Origin: a bacterium
GTDB lineage: Bacteria; UBP14; UBA6098; B30-G16
Reading direction: 5' to 3'
DNA length: 8,432 bases
NCBI GenBank assembly: GCA_003645115.1
Contig: QNEG01000054.1
Span: forward strand, 1 to 8,432
Made by a program: the position numbers and the translations under genes
Shown here: positions 1 through 7,269 of the stretch, one piece after another
How positions within the stretch are numbered: position 1 is the first letter of the stretch
Layout of the letters: each line of letters begins with the position of its first letter
Notes under the pieces: generated by a model
What the model was told of the DNA's origin: nothing
Seen by the model: the letters and a program-made list of their open reading frames with translations, nothing else
Database searches by the model: none

Positions 1-1680
1 AAAAGAGATAACGAGAGAGAAAAATTTGTTCCCAAGGAATATTGGACATTAGAATTGTTGCTTCGGGCTGCTACCGCAAAAAGCAAAAGTTTTCCTGCCA
101 GAATTACTGAATACAAAAATAAAAAATTGGAAATACCCAATAAACAGGAGGCGCAAAGACATACCGCTAATGTAAAGAAAAATGTTCCTTCTGTAGTAAA
201 ATCGGTGGAAAAGAAAGAAATTAACAAGAATCCTTTTCCGCCATTTATAACCAGTTCACTTCAAATGGAGGCTTCTCGGAAATTGCGATTTTCCTCCAGG
301 AAGACTATGCAAATAGCTCAACAATTATACGAGGGAATAGAAATCGGTGAAAAAGGACCAGTCGGTCTGATAACATATATGAGGACAGATTCCGTTCGTG
401 TGGCAGATATTGCCCGAAATTCCGCACGGAAATTCATTCGAGAAAATTATGGCCAGAAATATGTGGGGAAAATAGTGTATAGGAGCAAACGCGGTGCGCA
501 GGACGCTCATGAGGCTATTCGTCCCACATTCGTGCAGAATACACCGAAAGATATAAAGCAATTTCTTTCCATAGACCAATATAGACTATATGAACTAATC
601 TGGCGACGATTTATAGCATCGCAAATGTCATCGGCAAAATTGGAAAGGACATCGGTAAAACTTGCTGCTGGCGATTATCTCGCCGAGACATCAGCTACTC
701 GTGTCCTGTTCGATGGATTTCTGAAAATATGGAAAATGCAGATTGCGGAGGACAAGCAAGAAGAGAAAATAAAATTACCGCCACTAAAAAAAGGTGATGA
801 AATAGCTTTGAAGGAAATAAAACCCGAACAGCATTTCACCAAACCACCAGCGCGATATTCCGAAGGGACACTGGTGCGGGAATTGGAAGCACAGGGTATC
901 GGTCGTCCCAGCACCTATTCGCAGATTATTTCCACATTGCTGGATAGAAAATATGTCCATCTGAAAAATCGCCGATTGTTTATTACAGAACTGGGAAAAG
1001 AAGTTAATTCATTACTGCAGAAAATGTTTCCCGATGTTTTCGAGGAAAAGTTTACTGCCAAACTGGAGGAGGAATTGGATGAAATAGAAAAAGGCGAAAA
1101 AGATTGGCAGAAAGTATTGAAACAATTCTATGTCCCATTTTCCAAAAAGTTAGAGAAAATCCAACAGAAGCGAGATGATATTAAGAAGGGATTAATCGAG
1201 GATGCGGGAAGAAATTGTCCCCAATGTGGTTCTCCTTTGGTGATACGTTGGGGTAGATATGGAAAATTTATTGCCTGTTCTAATTTTCCGAAATGCAAAT
1301 ATACCGAGCCATTGGAGGAAGAAGAAGAATTGGATGAAAAATGTCCCCAATGTGGTGGTGAACTCAAAATAAAACGAAATCGTCGTGGCGGAAAATTTAT
1401 CGCCTGTTCAAACTATCCCAAATGTAAATATTCTCGACCATATTCCACTGGATTGAAATGTCCACGGGAAGATTGTGATGGAGAGTTATTAGAATTGATG
1501 TCCAAGAAGGGGAAGACATTTTATGCCTGCCAGCGTGATGATTGTAAGTTCGTGGCATTCGATGAACCGAGTGAAAAAAGTTGCCCGGAATGTGGTGCCG
1601 AAACCACTTTCATACGAACCACCAAAAAAGGAACTACGCGATATTGCGCCATTTGCAAGTGGAAGGAAAAAAGTGAATGA
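1..1680 (+). CDS. topA: DNA topoisomerase I (type IA), 5'-truncated by the window edge
   Basis: Type IA topoisomerase that relaxes negatively supercoiled DNA by single-strand cleavage and passage. The frame is open from base 1 (reads KRDNEREKFVPKEYW, typical of the middle of TopA), so the TTG at 55 is not the start. The N-terminal Toprim domain lies outside the window; 559 residues are visible. The catalytic tyrosine is in GLITYMRTDS (codon 376-378, visible residue 126). HEAIRPT (His at residue 170) and GIGRPSTYS (from residue 299) are further core motifs. The C-terminus carries zinc ribbons starting at about residues 406, 448, 487 and 528. The first two are complete four-cysteine ribbons with nearly identical sequence, the third has CPREDC/CQRDDC spacing, and the last is a short CPECG/CAIC ribbon that ends the protein. 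The gene converges with the endonuclease V gene. Identity is certain; only the missing 5' part is unknown. Confidence 0.97.
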   Translation, partial: KRDNEREKFVPKEYWTLELLLRAATAKSKSFPARITEYKNKKLEIPNKQEAQRHTANVKKNVPSVVKSVEKKEINKNPFPPFITSSLQMEASRKLRFSSRKTMQIAQQLYEGIEIGEKGPVGLITYMRTDSVRVADIARNSARKFIRENYGQKYVGKIVYRSKRGAQDAHEAIRPTFVQNTPKDIKQFLSIDQYRLYELIWRRFIASQMSSAKLERTSVKLAAGDYLAETSATRVLFDGFLKIWKMQIAEDKQEEKIKLPPLKKGDEIALKEIKPEQHFTKPPARYSEGTLVRELEAQGIGRPSTYSQIISTLLDRKYVHLKNRRLFITELGKEVNSLLQKMFPDVFEEKFTAKLEEELDEIEKGEKDWQKVLKQFYVPFSKKLEKIQQKRDDIKKGLIEDAGRNCPQCGSPLVIRWGRYGKFIACSNFPKCKYTEPLEEEEELDEKCPQCGGELKIKRNRRGGKFIACSNYPKCKYSRPYSTGLKCPREDCDGELLELMSKKGKTFYACQRDDCKFVAFDEPSEKSCPECGAETTFIRTTKKGTTRYCAICKWKEKSE

Positions 1681-1687
1681 CACTTTC

Positions 1688-1844
1688 TCTTGGTGATTAA
1701 AGACGAGTATATAATAATATTAGAAATGTGTTTTGGAATGCATTTTGTTGGGTAATTCCATAGAATAATTGCTATTATAGAATATTATTTTATTTGAACC
1801 TAATCAAGTTTTATTCGAAGGAATTTTGAAGGGAATCACCAAGA
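1688..1844. repeat. 11 bp perfect inverted repeat bracketing the AT-rich topA/nfi intergenic gap
   Basis: TCTTGGTGATT at 1688-1698 is the exact reverse complement of AATCACCAAGA at 1834-1844. The 135 bp between the arms is strongly AT-rich and has no coding potential I can see. The gap (1681-1873) separates two convergent genes, so the repeat could be a long-looped bidirectional termination or processing structure, or the terminal repeats of a small non-autonomous (MITE-like) element. I see no convincing target-site duplication next to the arms. The match is seen directly; its meaning is inference. Inside are only weak hairpins (1734-1760 and 1765-1778), neither followed by a strong T-run. 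Confidence 0.45.
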
Positions 1845-1873
1845 TTATACCTATGATATCGATTTCGAATAAT

Positions 1874-2551
1874 TCATACATCCGATTTTTTGAATTCTGC
1901 GACCAATCTATCGGCTATTCTGGTTGGTTCGGGTATTCTGTATTTTGGAGCGCATTTCAATGTCCATCGGCGAGCACTTTCCAGTGAAATCATATTCCCG
2001 GGACTTATGAATACAGGTCTAACATTGGTTCTAGTTCTTAATACAATACCGATTTTTTCATTATGATAAGTCAGCCAACTCCACTGTCCTTTTTCTACTC
2101 CTGGGGGATTGTATTCGCCAACCAATTTGCTCTTTGCCACTCCGATAGTGGGAATTTCCAGAAATAAACCGATATGAGAAGCCAGCCCCAATTTTCGAGG
2201 ATGAGAAATCCCCTGACCATCGAGCATTACTACATCGGGAGTATTTTCCACTTGTGCAAATAATTTCAGCAATAGTGGAGCCTCGCGAAAACTTAAATAT
2301 CCAGGGATATAAGGAAATCTTACTGCTTCTTTTCCACGATATATTTTTACCACTTCGAATTTCGGGAAAGTCAAAATAACCACCACCGCATAGGCGATAC
2401 CATCTGGTGAAAATGCCATATCTGCTCCAGCGATAAGCTCGACTTGTTTCAATTCTCCAGTGAGAATTATCTTGTCTGCCAGTTTCTCCTGAATAGCTTT
2501 CGCATCATCGACAGTTAAATTTTCCCAGCTGTGAATTCGATTAATTTTCAT
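1874..2551 (-). CDS. nfi: Endonuclease V (deoxyinosine 3'-endonuclease)
   Basis: Endonuclease V nicks DNA at the second phosphodiester bond 3' of deoxyinosine and starts repair of deaminated adenine; some homologues act on inosine in RNA. The 225-residue product matches the usual bacterial length (about 220). Visible motifs are AGADMAF (catalytic Asp44), the strand-separating wedge PYIP (80-83) leading into GYLSFRE (Glu90), and LDGQGISHPR (Asp111), then IPTIGVAKSKL, FISPGNMISL and YRIPEPTRIAD, all characteristic. The DGHG form found in E. coli is DGQG here, a change I believe also occurs in other homologues. I chose ATG 2551 over GTG 2557 because AAGGGA at 2565-2560 sits 8 nt from the ATG but only 2 nt from the GTG. 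The start overlaps the end of the upstream Mut7-C gene by 11 bp, which implies translational coupling. Last gene of the operon, convergent with topA. Confidence 0.96.
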   Translation of the reverse strand: MKINRIHSWENLTVDDAKAIQEKLADKIILTGELKQVELIAGADMAFSPDGIAYAVVVILTFPKFEVVKIYRGKEAVRFPYIPGYLSFREAPLLLKLFAQVENTPDVVMLDGQGISHPRKLGLASHIGLFLEIPTIGVAKSKLVGEYNPPGVEKGQWSWLTYHNEKIGIVLRTRTNVRPVFISPGNMISLESARRWTLKCAPKYRIPEPTRIADRLVAEFKKSDV

Positions 2552-3026
2552 TATCACTATCCCTTTTTAAGATGTGTGAAATAATATCTTCTCTTGCCAA
2601 TTGGAGATGACTGCCTTTCCAGTATATTTTTCCGCACTTTTCACATCGCCAGAATTTCTGGTGAGTTAGATATGTATATCTGGGGACGCTATCCTGAATT
2701 TTTACTTTCTCTGCCGGTGAAATCTTGCCATTACACACCGGGCAAATTTGTAATGAAATTTCAGGTAGAATAGAGAAATGATTGGTGATTTCTTGCAATT
2801 GCTTCCAGAGATTATTAGCACGGACTAAATATGTTACCGAACCACCTGTCCTGGCGAGTTGGACATCTCGAGTGAGCAATATTCTACCCTCGATTAGCGC
2901 AGTGAAAAGAATATCGAAATCTTCAACATCGGGATTATAGATAGTGTCGTATCCGAACAATCGAAGCCATCGTGCTGTCCTGCCCAGCATTACATCTGCT
3001 ATAAATTTTATTTTCCCATCATCCAT
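2541..3026 (-). CDS. Mut7-C RNase-domain protein with zinc ribbon
   Basis: Protein of 161 residues with the Mut7-C domain (a PIN-like nuclease fold named after the C-terminus of C. elegans MUT-7) followed by a zinc ribbon. Visible are FIADVMLGRTARWLRLFGYD (residues 8-27, with the conserved Asp), then EGRILLTRD (47-54, a second acidic residue), and CPVC (95-98) paired with CEKC (128-131) and the closing IYWKGSH. These are the hallmarks of the family, whose bacterial members are small stand-alone proteins of unknown substrate; RNase activity is inferred from the fold. An ATG at 3062 would add 12 residues overlapping the end of the Omp85 gene. ATG 3026 is preferred because it begins just before the conserved domain and lies 5 bp after the Omp85 stop. 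Neither start has a good Shine-Dalgarno sequence, so reinitiation after the upstream stop is likely. It overlaps the start of endonuclease V. Confidence 0.88.
   Translation of the reverse strand: MDDGKIKFIADVMLGRTARWLRLFGYDTIYNPDVEDFDILFTALIEGRILLTRDVQLARTGGSVTYLVRANNLWKQLQEITNHFSILPEISLQICPVCNGKISPAEKVKIQDSVPRYTYLTHQKFWRCEKCGKIYWKGSHLQLAREDIISHILKRDSDNEN
2560..2565 (-). promoter_or_regulatory. Ribosome binding site of endonuclease V
   Basis: AAGGGA on the - strand, 8 nt before ATG 2551. It lies inside the 3' end of the Mut7-C gene and decides the endonuclease V start in favour of the ATG over the GTG six bases upstream. Confidence 0.6.
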
Positions 3027-3031
3027 AGTAA

Positions 3032-4891
3032 TCAATAAGGATACATAAAAGTAATGTGCCATTTTCGAGAGAATTGTTCCGGGTCGTAAGGATGCTTTGA
3101 TACCACCATAGCATAATCCACTCTCAATGGACCCAATGGAGTAATAAATGCCAATCCCATACCAGTGCTTGCTCGAATGTCATTTGGATTCACATCTTTC
3201 CACTCGCTCCAGACCTGTCCCAAATCTATAAATGTATGTCCCCATAACTTCCATATTATTGGATAACGAATTTCTGCGGAGAATAGGAATAAAACTTTTC
3301 CCCCCAGCATTGTTCTCAATGTGTCTTGAGTTCTTGGACCGATGGATAATTCATCGAAACCACGAACAGAATTAGCGCCACCGGTGACCAATCTATTGTG
3401 GATACTGACATCTGTTCCCTTTTTAGTTTTTCCCATCACAGCGATTTTAAGCCGATTTGCGAAAATCGCATCGCGCCAGAAAGGAATACGAATATATCTG
3501 CTCCAGGTGGAACCGATTTTTAGATAATGTTCATCTCCGCCCAGTGGACCGCCTACGAAATCCGTATTGAATCTCACCAGCGAACCAGCTCGGGGCATCA
3601 GTGGGTCATCTCTGGTATCACGCTGATAAGTATAATTTAATCCTCGAGAAATAACAATTCCCTGTTCCTGTTTGATTTCATCGGCTTCATCCTCGGGCAC
3701 ACCGTAAATATCGGCGCGCTCATAAGTTATTCCGCCGGAATGAGTGAACACTCCTATTGATTTTATCAAATTTAAGTTTCCGCCCATCTTTTGCACCCGA
3801 TATGGATATTGTAATGTCTTGACTCCCGGCTCGAAATAGAATGTTAAAATGGATGGCAATTTCTTTCCCAGAGTCCACGGTTCGGTGAATTTGAATTCAT
3901 ATCCGTGAGCGAGGAATTGCCATCGGCTAATCAGTTCTGCTTCCGCAGATGCACGAAACGTAATACTTTGACCATTACCGAAAATATTCCTATGTCCCCA
4001 TTCTCCCACCAGTTCGGTGGTGAAGTCATATTGCTTGCTGGCACCGAGATTAAATGAAAATCCATACCAACCTCGCTTATTTTCCACTACACTTATCAAT
4101 ACATTCACCGTGTCGGGGTGTTGGAGTGTATCGATAAGTTCGACAGATACTATTCGAAACAATCCAGTAGAATATAAGTCTTCTGTGGTCTTTTTCATCG
4201 CAGAGCGAGAATATAAATCCCCTTTATTAATCACAGTTTCTCTTCGAAGCAAGAATTTTTTTGTATTCCGAAGACCCTTATAATGAATATCACCAAAATA
4301 TGCCAGTTTTCCGCATTCTACGGTAAAGTGAACATCCACGGTGAAATCGTTAGTGTCTTTTGCCCATTCCATATTTACCGAGTAGTATGGATATCCCATA
4401 TCGGCTATATAATTTGCCAGATTATTTTTTGCTTGTTCGGCTTTGTAGGGTGAAAATATTTCGCCCTGGTTTATTTTCAATGAACGGTATAGTTCACCTG
4501 TGTCCATATCGGGAGTAATATCTATTCCGATATAATCGATTCTATATTGTGTTCCTTGTTCGATTAGTATATTTGCTACCACCTTGTTGGTATCCGTTGC
4601 CAATGGGTTCAGTCGATAATTAGTTTTCACATCCAGGAAACCCTTATCCTTATACATCGATTCGATAATTTTCAGATTAGTCTCGAGCCGACGCTTATTC
4701 ACCACAGGATAATTGCCGAATATGCTATGATACCACTTTGGTTTTTTTATATTCAGCGCAGATAATAATTCCCATTCGCTGAATTGCTGATTCCCCACGA
4801 ACTTCAGATTTACCAATTTTTTCTGTGCAAACACATTGGTGCACAAAATCAGTATCGCAAAAAGAATTTTCCAATTATTCTTTATGTTCAT
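3032..4891 (-). CDS. Omp85-family outer membrane assembly protein (BamA/TamA-like), three POTRA domains
   Basis: Outer-membrane beta-barrel protein of 619 residues. Residues 1-22 form a Sec signal peptide (KNNWK, then a hydrophobic stretch ending NVFA before QKK). Three POTRA-like modules follow at about 25-113, 116-194 and 197-271, each with the beta-alpha-alpha-beta-beta pattern and GxxY/GYPY/TGLF turns. The barrel covers about 275-619 and shows DTRDDPLMPRAGS (425-437), the diagnostic VRGF of the lid loop (509-512), FIDLGQVWS (554-562), and a final strand ending in aromatic Tyr. Three POTRAs and about 620 residues are closer to TamA (577 in E. coli) than to five-POTRA BamA (about 810). It could be this organism's BamA, a TamA analogue or a second Omp85, so I give no symbol. 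It follows the propeller gene by 73 bp and precedes Mut7-C by 5 bp. The ribosome binding site before ATG 4891 is weak. Confidence 0.94.
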   Translation of the reverse strand: MNIKNNWKILFAILILCTNVFAQKKLVNLKFVGNQQFSEWELLSALNIKKPKWYHSIFGNYPVVNKRRLETNLKIIESMYKDKGFLDVKTNYRLNPLATDTNKVVANILIEQGTQYRIDYIGIDITPDMDTGELYRSLKINQGEIFSPYKAEQAKNNLANYIADMGYPYYSVNMEWAKDTNDFTVDVHFTVECGKLAYFGDIHYKGLRNTKKFLLRRETVINKGDLYSRSAMKKTTEDLYSTGLFRIVSVELIDTLQHPDTVNVLISVVENKRGWYGFSFNLGASKQYDFTTELVGEWGHRNIFGNGQSITFRASAEAELISRWQFLAHGYEFKFTEPWTLGKKLPSILTFYFEPGVKTLQYPYRVQKMGGNLNLIKSIGVFTHSGGITYERADIYGVPEDEADEIKQEQGIVISRGLNYTYQRDTRDDPLMPRAGSLVRFNTDFVGGPLGGDEHYLKIGSTWSRYIRIPFWRDAIFANRLKIAVMGKTKKGTDVSIHNRLVTGGANSVRGFDELSIGPRTQDTLRTMLGGKVLFLFSAEIRYPIIWKLWGHTFIDLGQVWSEWKDVNPNDIRASTGMGLAFITPLGPLRVDYAMVVSKHPYDPEQFSRKWHITFMYPY

Positions 4892-4964
4892 ATTTCGGCT
4901 TTCGTTTTGATATAAAATAAGGAATGAAATAGAATTAGCAAATTATGAAATGTTCGGGGACAAG

Positions 4965-6239
4965 TTAAAGTTTAGTATTCCTGCCCAGAACCACAACTAT
5001 ATCGTATTTGAATTTTGTGCTCTCATACAATCTTTGAGTTCCTGGAATAATTTCGGCGATTTCCTTTGCCATATTTCGAGCTCCGGGCTTGTAATATATT
5101 TTTCCCTTATATAGATTCCGCTCTTTTTTCGTATTCCCGATATCTGCGACTGTATATCCCTTACTCTCGAGTAGTTTCTGTGTGCGAGCAGCCAATCCAT
5201 TTATCATAGTGCTATTCAATATTTGAATGGTGAAATCTTTTTTCTTACTCACAGGTTCTGATGTTTCGATTTCAGCGATAGGTAATAATTCGCTGGGAAT
5301 TAGTGCAATATCATAGGGAGTATTTTCTCCATTATCGGTATGTATATATATTCCATCGTTGTTCCAGAATGGACCGCCTTCGTTATTGTTTTTTGTGCTG
5401 GTCAATTGCATCAATGACTTACCATCGGGATGTATCAACCAGATATCCGATGTAGATTTTAATGGATTTTCTCGACAGAATGCAATCCATTTACCATCGG
5501 GAGACCAACTGGCGTAAAAATCATTATCGGAAGTGCTGGTCAATTGTTTCTTTTCTCCCGAAGATAGCATAATGGTCCATAAATCCCAGTCATTGCCATT
5601 GTAAGATGAATATGCAATCTTGGTTCCATCAGGAGAAAATACCGGAAGCATTCCAAATGTAATGATTTTATCCTTTTTTGATTGGATATCTCGGAGTATT
5701 ATTTGAAAATTTTCCGGGCGAACATTCTCACCGAGTGGGCAAGTAATATAATAAGTCCACCAATGTGGGTCGGAATATTTTGCTGAGGTATATGCGATTT
5801 TGGAACCATCGGGAGATAAATTCGCCGCAAAACACATTCCATCGTCGGAGTCTATTAATAATTTCGGCTCTTTCTCGGATAATGAAAGTTCCCAGATAGC
5901 GATTTTTTGATTTCTGTTGGAATCGAAAATTATAGATTGGTCGTCGGGACCCCAGACAGGATGGCAATTCAACGAAATATCATCGGTGAGCATAGAGAAA
6001 GATAATCGCCTTCCCACTCGAAATATAAGTTGTATATCGAGTTTATTGCTATCCAACATAGCCACTGCCATAGTGGCTCCGGATTTGGCTAATGTAAAAT
6101 CATCACTGGAGCGAGAAATTATATATTCATAGGGTATGGTCTCTTGATATACTTGCTTTCTGGCAATATTATTTTTCTCACAATGTGAACATTGTGTGAG
6201 CAAGGTAAGAGTGATTATAGATGATAGGAATATATTCAT
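4965..6239 (-). CDS. TolB-like PD40 beta-propeller protein with C-terminal LytR_C domain, probable exported or lipoprotein
   Basis: Protein of 424 residues. The N-terminus is hydrophobic (about 3-16) and then reads LLTQC, with Cys17 as a possible lipidation site; Gln at -1 is atypical and no basic N-region precedes it, so lipid attachment is uncertain but export is likely. Residues 93-312 hold five PD40/TolB-type blades, most clearly LSPDGSKIAY (141), FSPDGTKIAY (201) and WSPDGKWIAF (245), flanked by degenerate ones at 93 and 289. After a polar linker, residues 336-420 match the LytR_C family (IQILNSTMINGLAARTQKLL, then GYTVADIGN, IYYKPG and VVVLGRN). TolB-like propellers bind partner proteins in the periplasm; LytR_C domains are usually attached to cell-wall-associated proteins. 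The combined role is unknown. AGGGAG lies 7 nt before the ATG. First gene of the block followed by Omp85. Confidence 0.88.
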   Translation of the reverse strand: MNIFLSSIITLTLLTQCSHCEKNNIARKQVYQETIPYEYIISRSSDDFTLAKSGATMAVAMLDSNKLDIQLIFRVGRRLSFSMLTDDISLNCHPVWGPDDQSIIFDSNRNQKIAIWELSLSEKEPKLLIDSDDGMCFAANLSPDGSKIAYTSAKYSDPHWWTYYITCPLGENVRPENFQIILRDIQSKKDKIITFGMLPVFSPDGTKIAYSSYNGNDWDLWTIMLSSGEKKQLTSTSDNDFYASWSPDGKWIAFCRENPLKSTSDIWLIHPDGKSLMQLTSTKNNNEGGPFWNNDGIYIHTDNGENTPYDIALIPSELLPIAEIETSEPVSKKKDFTIQILNSTMINGLAARTQKLLESKGYTVADIGNTKKERNLYKGKIYYKPGARNMAKEIAEIIPGTQRLYESTKFKYDIVVVLGRNTKL

Positions 6240-6246
6240 TACTAAA

Positions 6247-6252
6247 CTCCCT
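6247..6252 (-). promoter_or_regulatory. Ribosome binding site of the propeller-LytR_C gene
   Basis: AGGGAG on the - strand, 7 nt before ATG 6239, supports this start. No convincing promoter fits between it and the terminator at 6274-6311, so the block may depend on a cryptic promoter or on readthrough. Confidence 0.6.
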
Positions 6253-6273
6253 AAATGATTTTCCAGTGGTTTG

Positions 6274-6311
6274 AAAAAAAAGGGCGCCCGGAAAAATTAT
6301 GTAGCGCCCTT
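6274..6311 (-). terminator. Rho-independent terminator of the unknown lipoprotein gene
   Basis: On the - strand AAGGGCGC (6311-6304) and GCGCCCTT (6287-6280) form an 8 bp GC-rich stem with a 16 nt loop, followed by a run of eight T (6281-6274, partly shared with the stem). It starts 28 bp after the stop of the 6340-6891 gene and ends about 34 bp before the next start, separating the two transcription units. Confidence 0.88.
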
Positions 6312-6339
6312 ATTTCCATCGATAAGTTCGAATGAAATA

Positions 6340-6891
6340 TCAGGGGTCATATTTTAATGCATCCTCGGGCATATTGAAAATAAGCACAGTTTGACAGGGT
6401 TCATTATGTCCGGTTCCAGCGCAATTTATGGCAAAATCTTGTGGTTCCTTTTTCTGCCATCTGCTCCAGTATTTATCCTCATCTCGGTCATCCCTGGTTC
6501 TTTTAGATGTAAGAATATTCTTAAGTTCCTCGGTGCAATCTGCACGCCACTGAATTTCACCCATACCGCAAAGAACCGCACATTTAGTAGTGACCATTCC
6601 GCTATAGCTCAGCGAAGCAACATATCGTCCGATAGGTAGATTTCGGAATATAGCGACTTGGTTGCCAAGATACATCGGGATTTCTTTAGAAAGATAAATT
6701 CCATTCGGTCCCCATATTTCCAGGTATCCAGTAGTTCCATAATAATAGGTCAGTGGTTGACTGACGATAACTCCTATCATCAAATCACCATAGCCTTGCT
6801 CACCTTCGTCATATTTACAGGCGCATCCGTGGAAACCCATTATCGCCACAGTTACGACGGTCAGCAAAAAGAAAAACCTGTTAAGGCGCAT
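6340..6891 (-). CDS. Cysteine-containing putative lipoprotein, function unknown
   Basis: I do not recognise this 183-residue protein. Residues 1-22 look like a lipoprotein signal (MRLNR, then a hydrophobic core, then GFHGC with Cys23 as the likely lipidated residue; Phe at -3 and His at -2 are unusual). The mature part has Cys at 25, 104, 108, 119, 157 and 166, which suggests disulfides outside the cytoplasm. Residues 38-97 look like beta strands of an Ig-like or regulatory beta-sandwich (YLEIWGPNGIYL, then FRNLPIGRYVASLSYSG). A charged stretch follows at 129-150 (RTRDDRDEDK), then NCAGTGHNEPC. A near-perfect Shine-Dalgarno AAGGAGGAGG ends 2 nt before ATG 6891. It has a candidate promoter upstream and a strong terminator downstream, so it is probably monocistronic. 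The reading frame is convincing; the function is open. Confidence 0.8.
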   Translation of the reverse strand: MRLNRFFFLLTVVTVAIMGFHGCACKYDEGEQGYGDLMIGVIVSQPLTYYYGTTGYLEIWGPNGIYLSKEIPMYLGNQVAIFRNLPIGRYVASLSYSGMVTTKCAVLCGMGEIQWRADCTEELKNILTSKRTRDDRDEDKYWSRWQKKEPQDFAINCAGTGHNEPCQTVLIFNMPEDALKYDP

Positions 6892-6925
6892 AACCTCCTC
6901 CTTGAATGAGTAGTCTTCAATAAAT

Positions 6926-6953
6926 AAACTATTGATTAAATCTGAATTGTCAA
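6926..6953 (-). promoter_or_regulatory. Candidate promoter of the unknown lipoprotein gene
   Basis: Perfect -35 hexamer TTGACA (6953-6948), a 16 nt spacer, then TAGTTT (6931-6926) as a poor -10. It sits about 35 bp before ATG 6891, directly downstream of rpmB, in an AT-rich gap (6892-7024) where I see no terminator for rpmB. Confidence 0.45.
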
Positions 6954-7024
6954 GAGAAAAATGTAATTAGTTGTTATTCAATGGAATACAAATTTCGTTT
7001 TTTAGAAGGAGCCAGAACAGACAA

Positions 7025-7237
7025 TCATTTTTCACCAGGAACTTTGACTACTTTTTGCACTTTTCCTGCTTTAAGACATCGAGTGCACACACGAATTTTT
7101 TTCACGGTTCCATCGGGCATACGAGCTCTTACTACCTGTAAATTGGGATAAAATTTCCGCTTTATTCGATTATTAGCATGACTAACAGTATTTCCCGTCG
7201 TAGTGGATTTTCCGCATATTTCACAGGTTTTTGCCAT
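7025..7237 (-). CDS. rpmB: 50S ribosomal protein L28
   Basis: Ribosomal protein bL28, a small component of the large subunit. The 70-residue product shows the family pattern MAKTCEICGK, then NTVSHANNRIKRKFYPNLQ, then IRVCTRCLKAGKV. Cysteines at 5, 8, 51 and 54 form a zinc site, so this is the zinc-binding (C+) form of L28 rather than the cysteine-free paralogue some bacteria use under zinc shortage. The frame stays open upstream into the tRNA gene, but AGGGAG 6 nt before ATG 7237 and the family's conserved start fix the beginning. tRNA-Pro lies 32 bp upstream on the same strand and probably shares its promoter. The usual partner rpmG (L33) is not adjacent. Confidence 0.97.
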   Translation of the reverse strand: MAKTCEICGKSTTTGNTVSHANNRIKRKFYPNLQVVRARMPDGTVKKIRVCTRCLKAGKVQKVVKVPGEK

Positions 7238-7243
7238 AATTTT

Positions 7244-7249
7244 CTCCCT
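7244..7249 (-). promoter_or_regulatory. Ribosome binding site of rpmB
   Basis: AGGGAG on the - strand, 6 nt before ATG 7237. It decides the rpmB start against the longer open frame that runs back through the tRNA gene. Confidence 0.7.
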
Positions 7250-7269
7250 ATGTATAATTTTAATTATTC

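Noticed and set aside
1734..1778. Hairpins TGGAAT/ATTCCA (1734-1760) and ATAAT/ATTAT (1765-1778) as terminators
   Set aside because: Stems are only 5-6 bp and AT-rich, loops are long or the T-run is missing; neither supports a confident terminator call.
1688..1844. Insertion sequence or MITE called from the inverted repeat
   Set aside because: There is no transposase and no clear target-site duplication, and copy number cannot be seen from one window, so only the repeat itself is annotated.
2541..3062. ATG at 3062 as the Mut7-C start
   Set aside because: It overlaps the Omp85 gene by 31 bp, has no Shine-Dalgarno and adds residues not typical of the family; ATG 3026 is better placed.
6391..6909. 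Two + strand open frames opposite the unknown lipoprotein
   Set aside because: The - strand frame has a signal peptide, strong ribosome binding site, promoter and terminator; the + strand frames have none of these.
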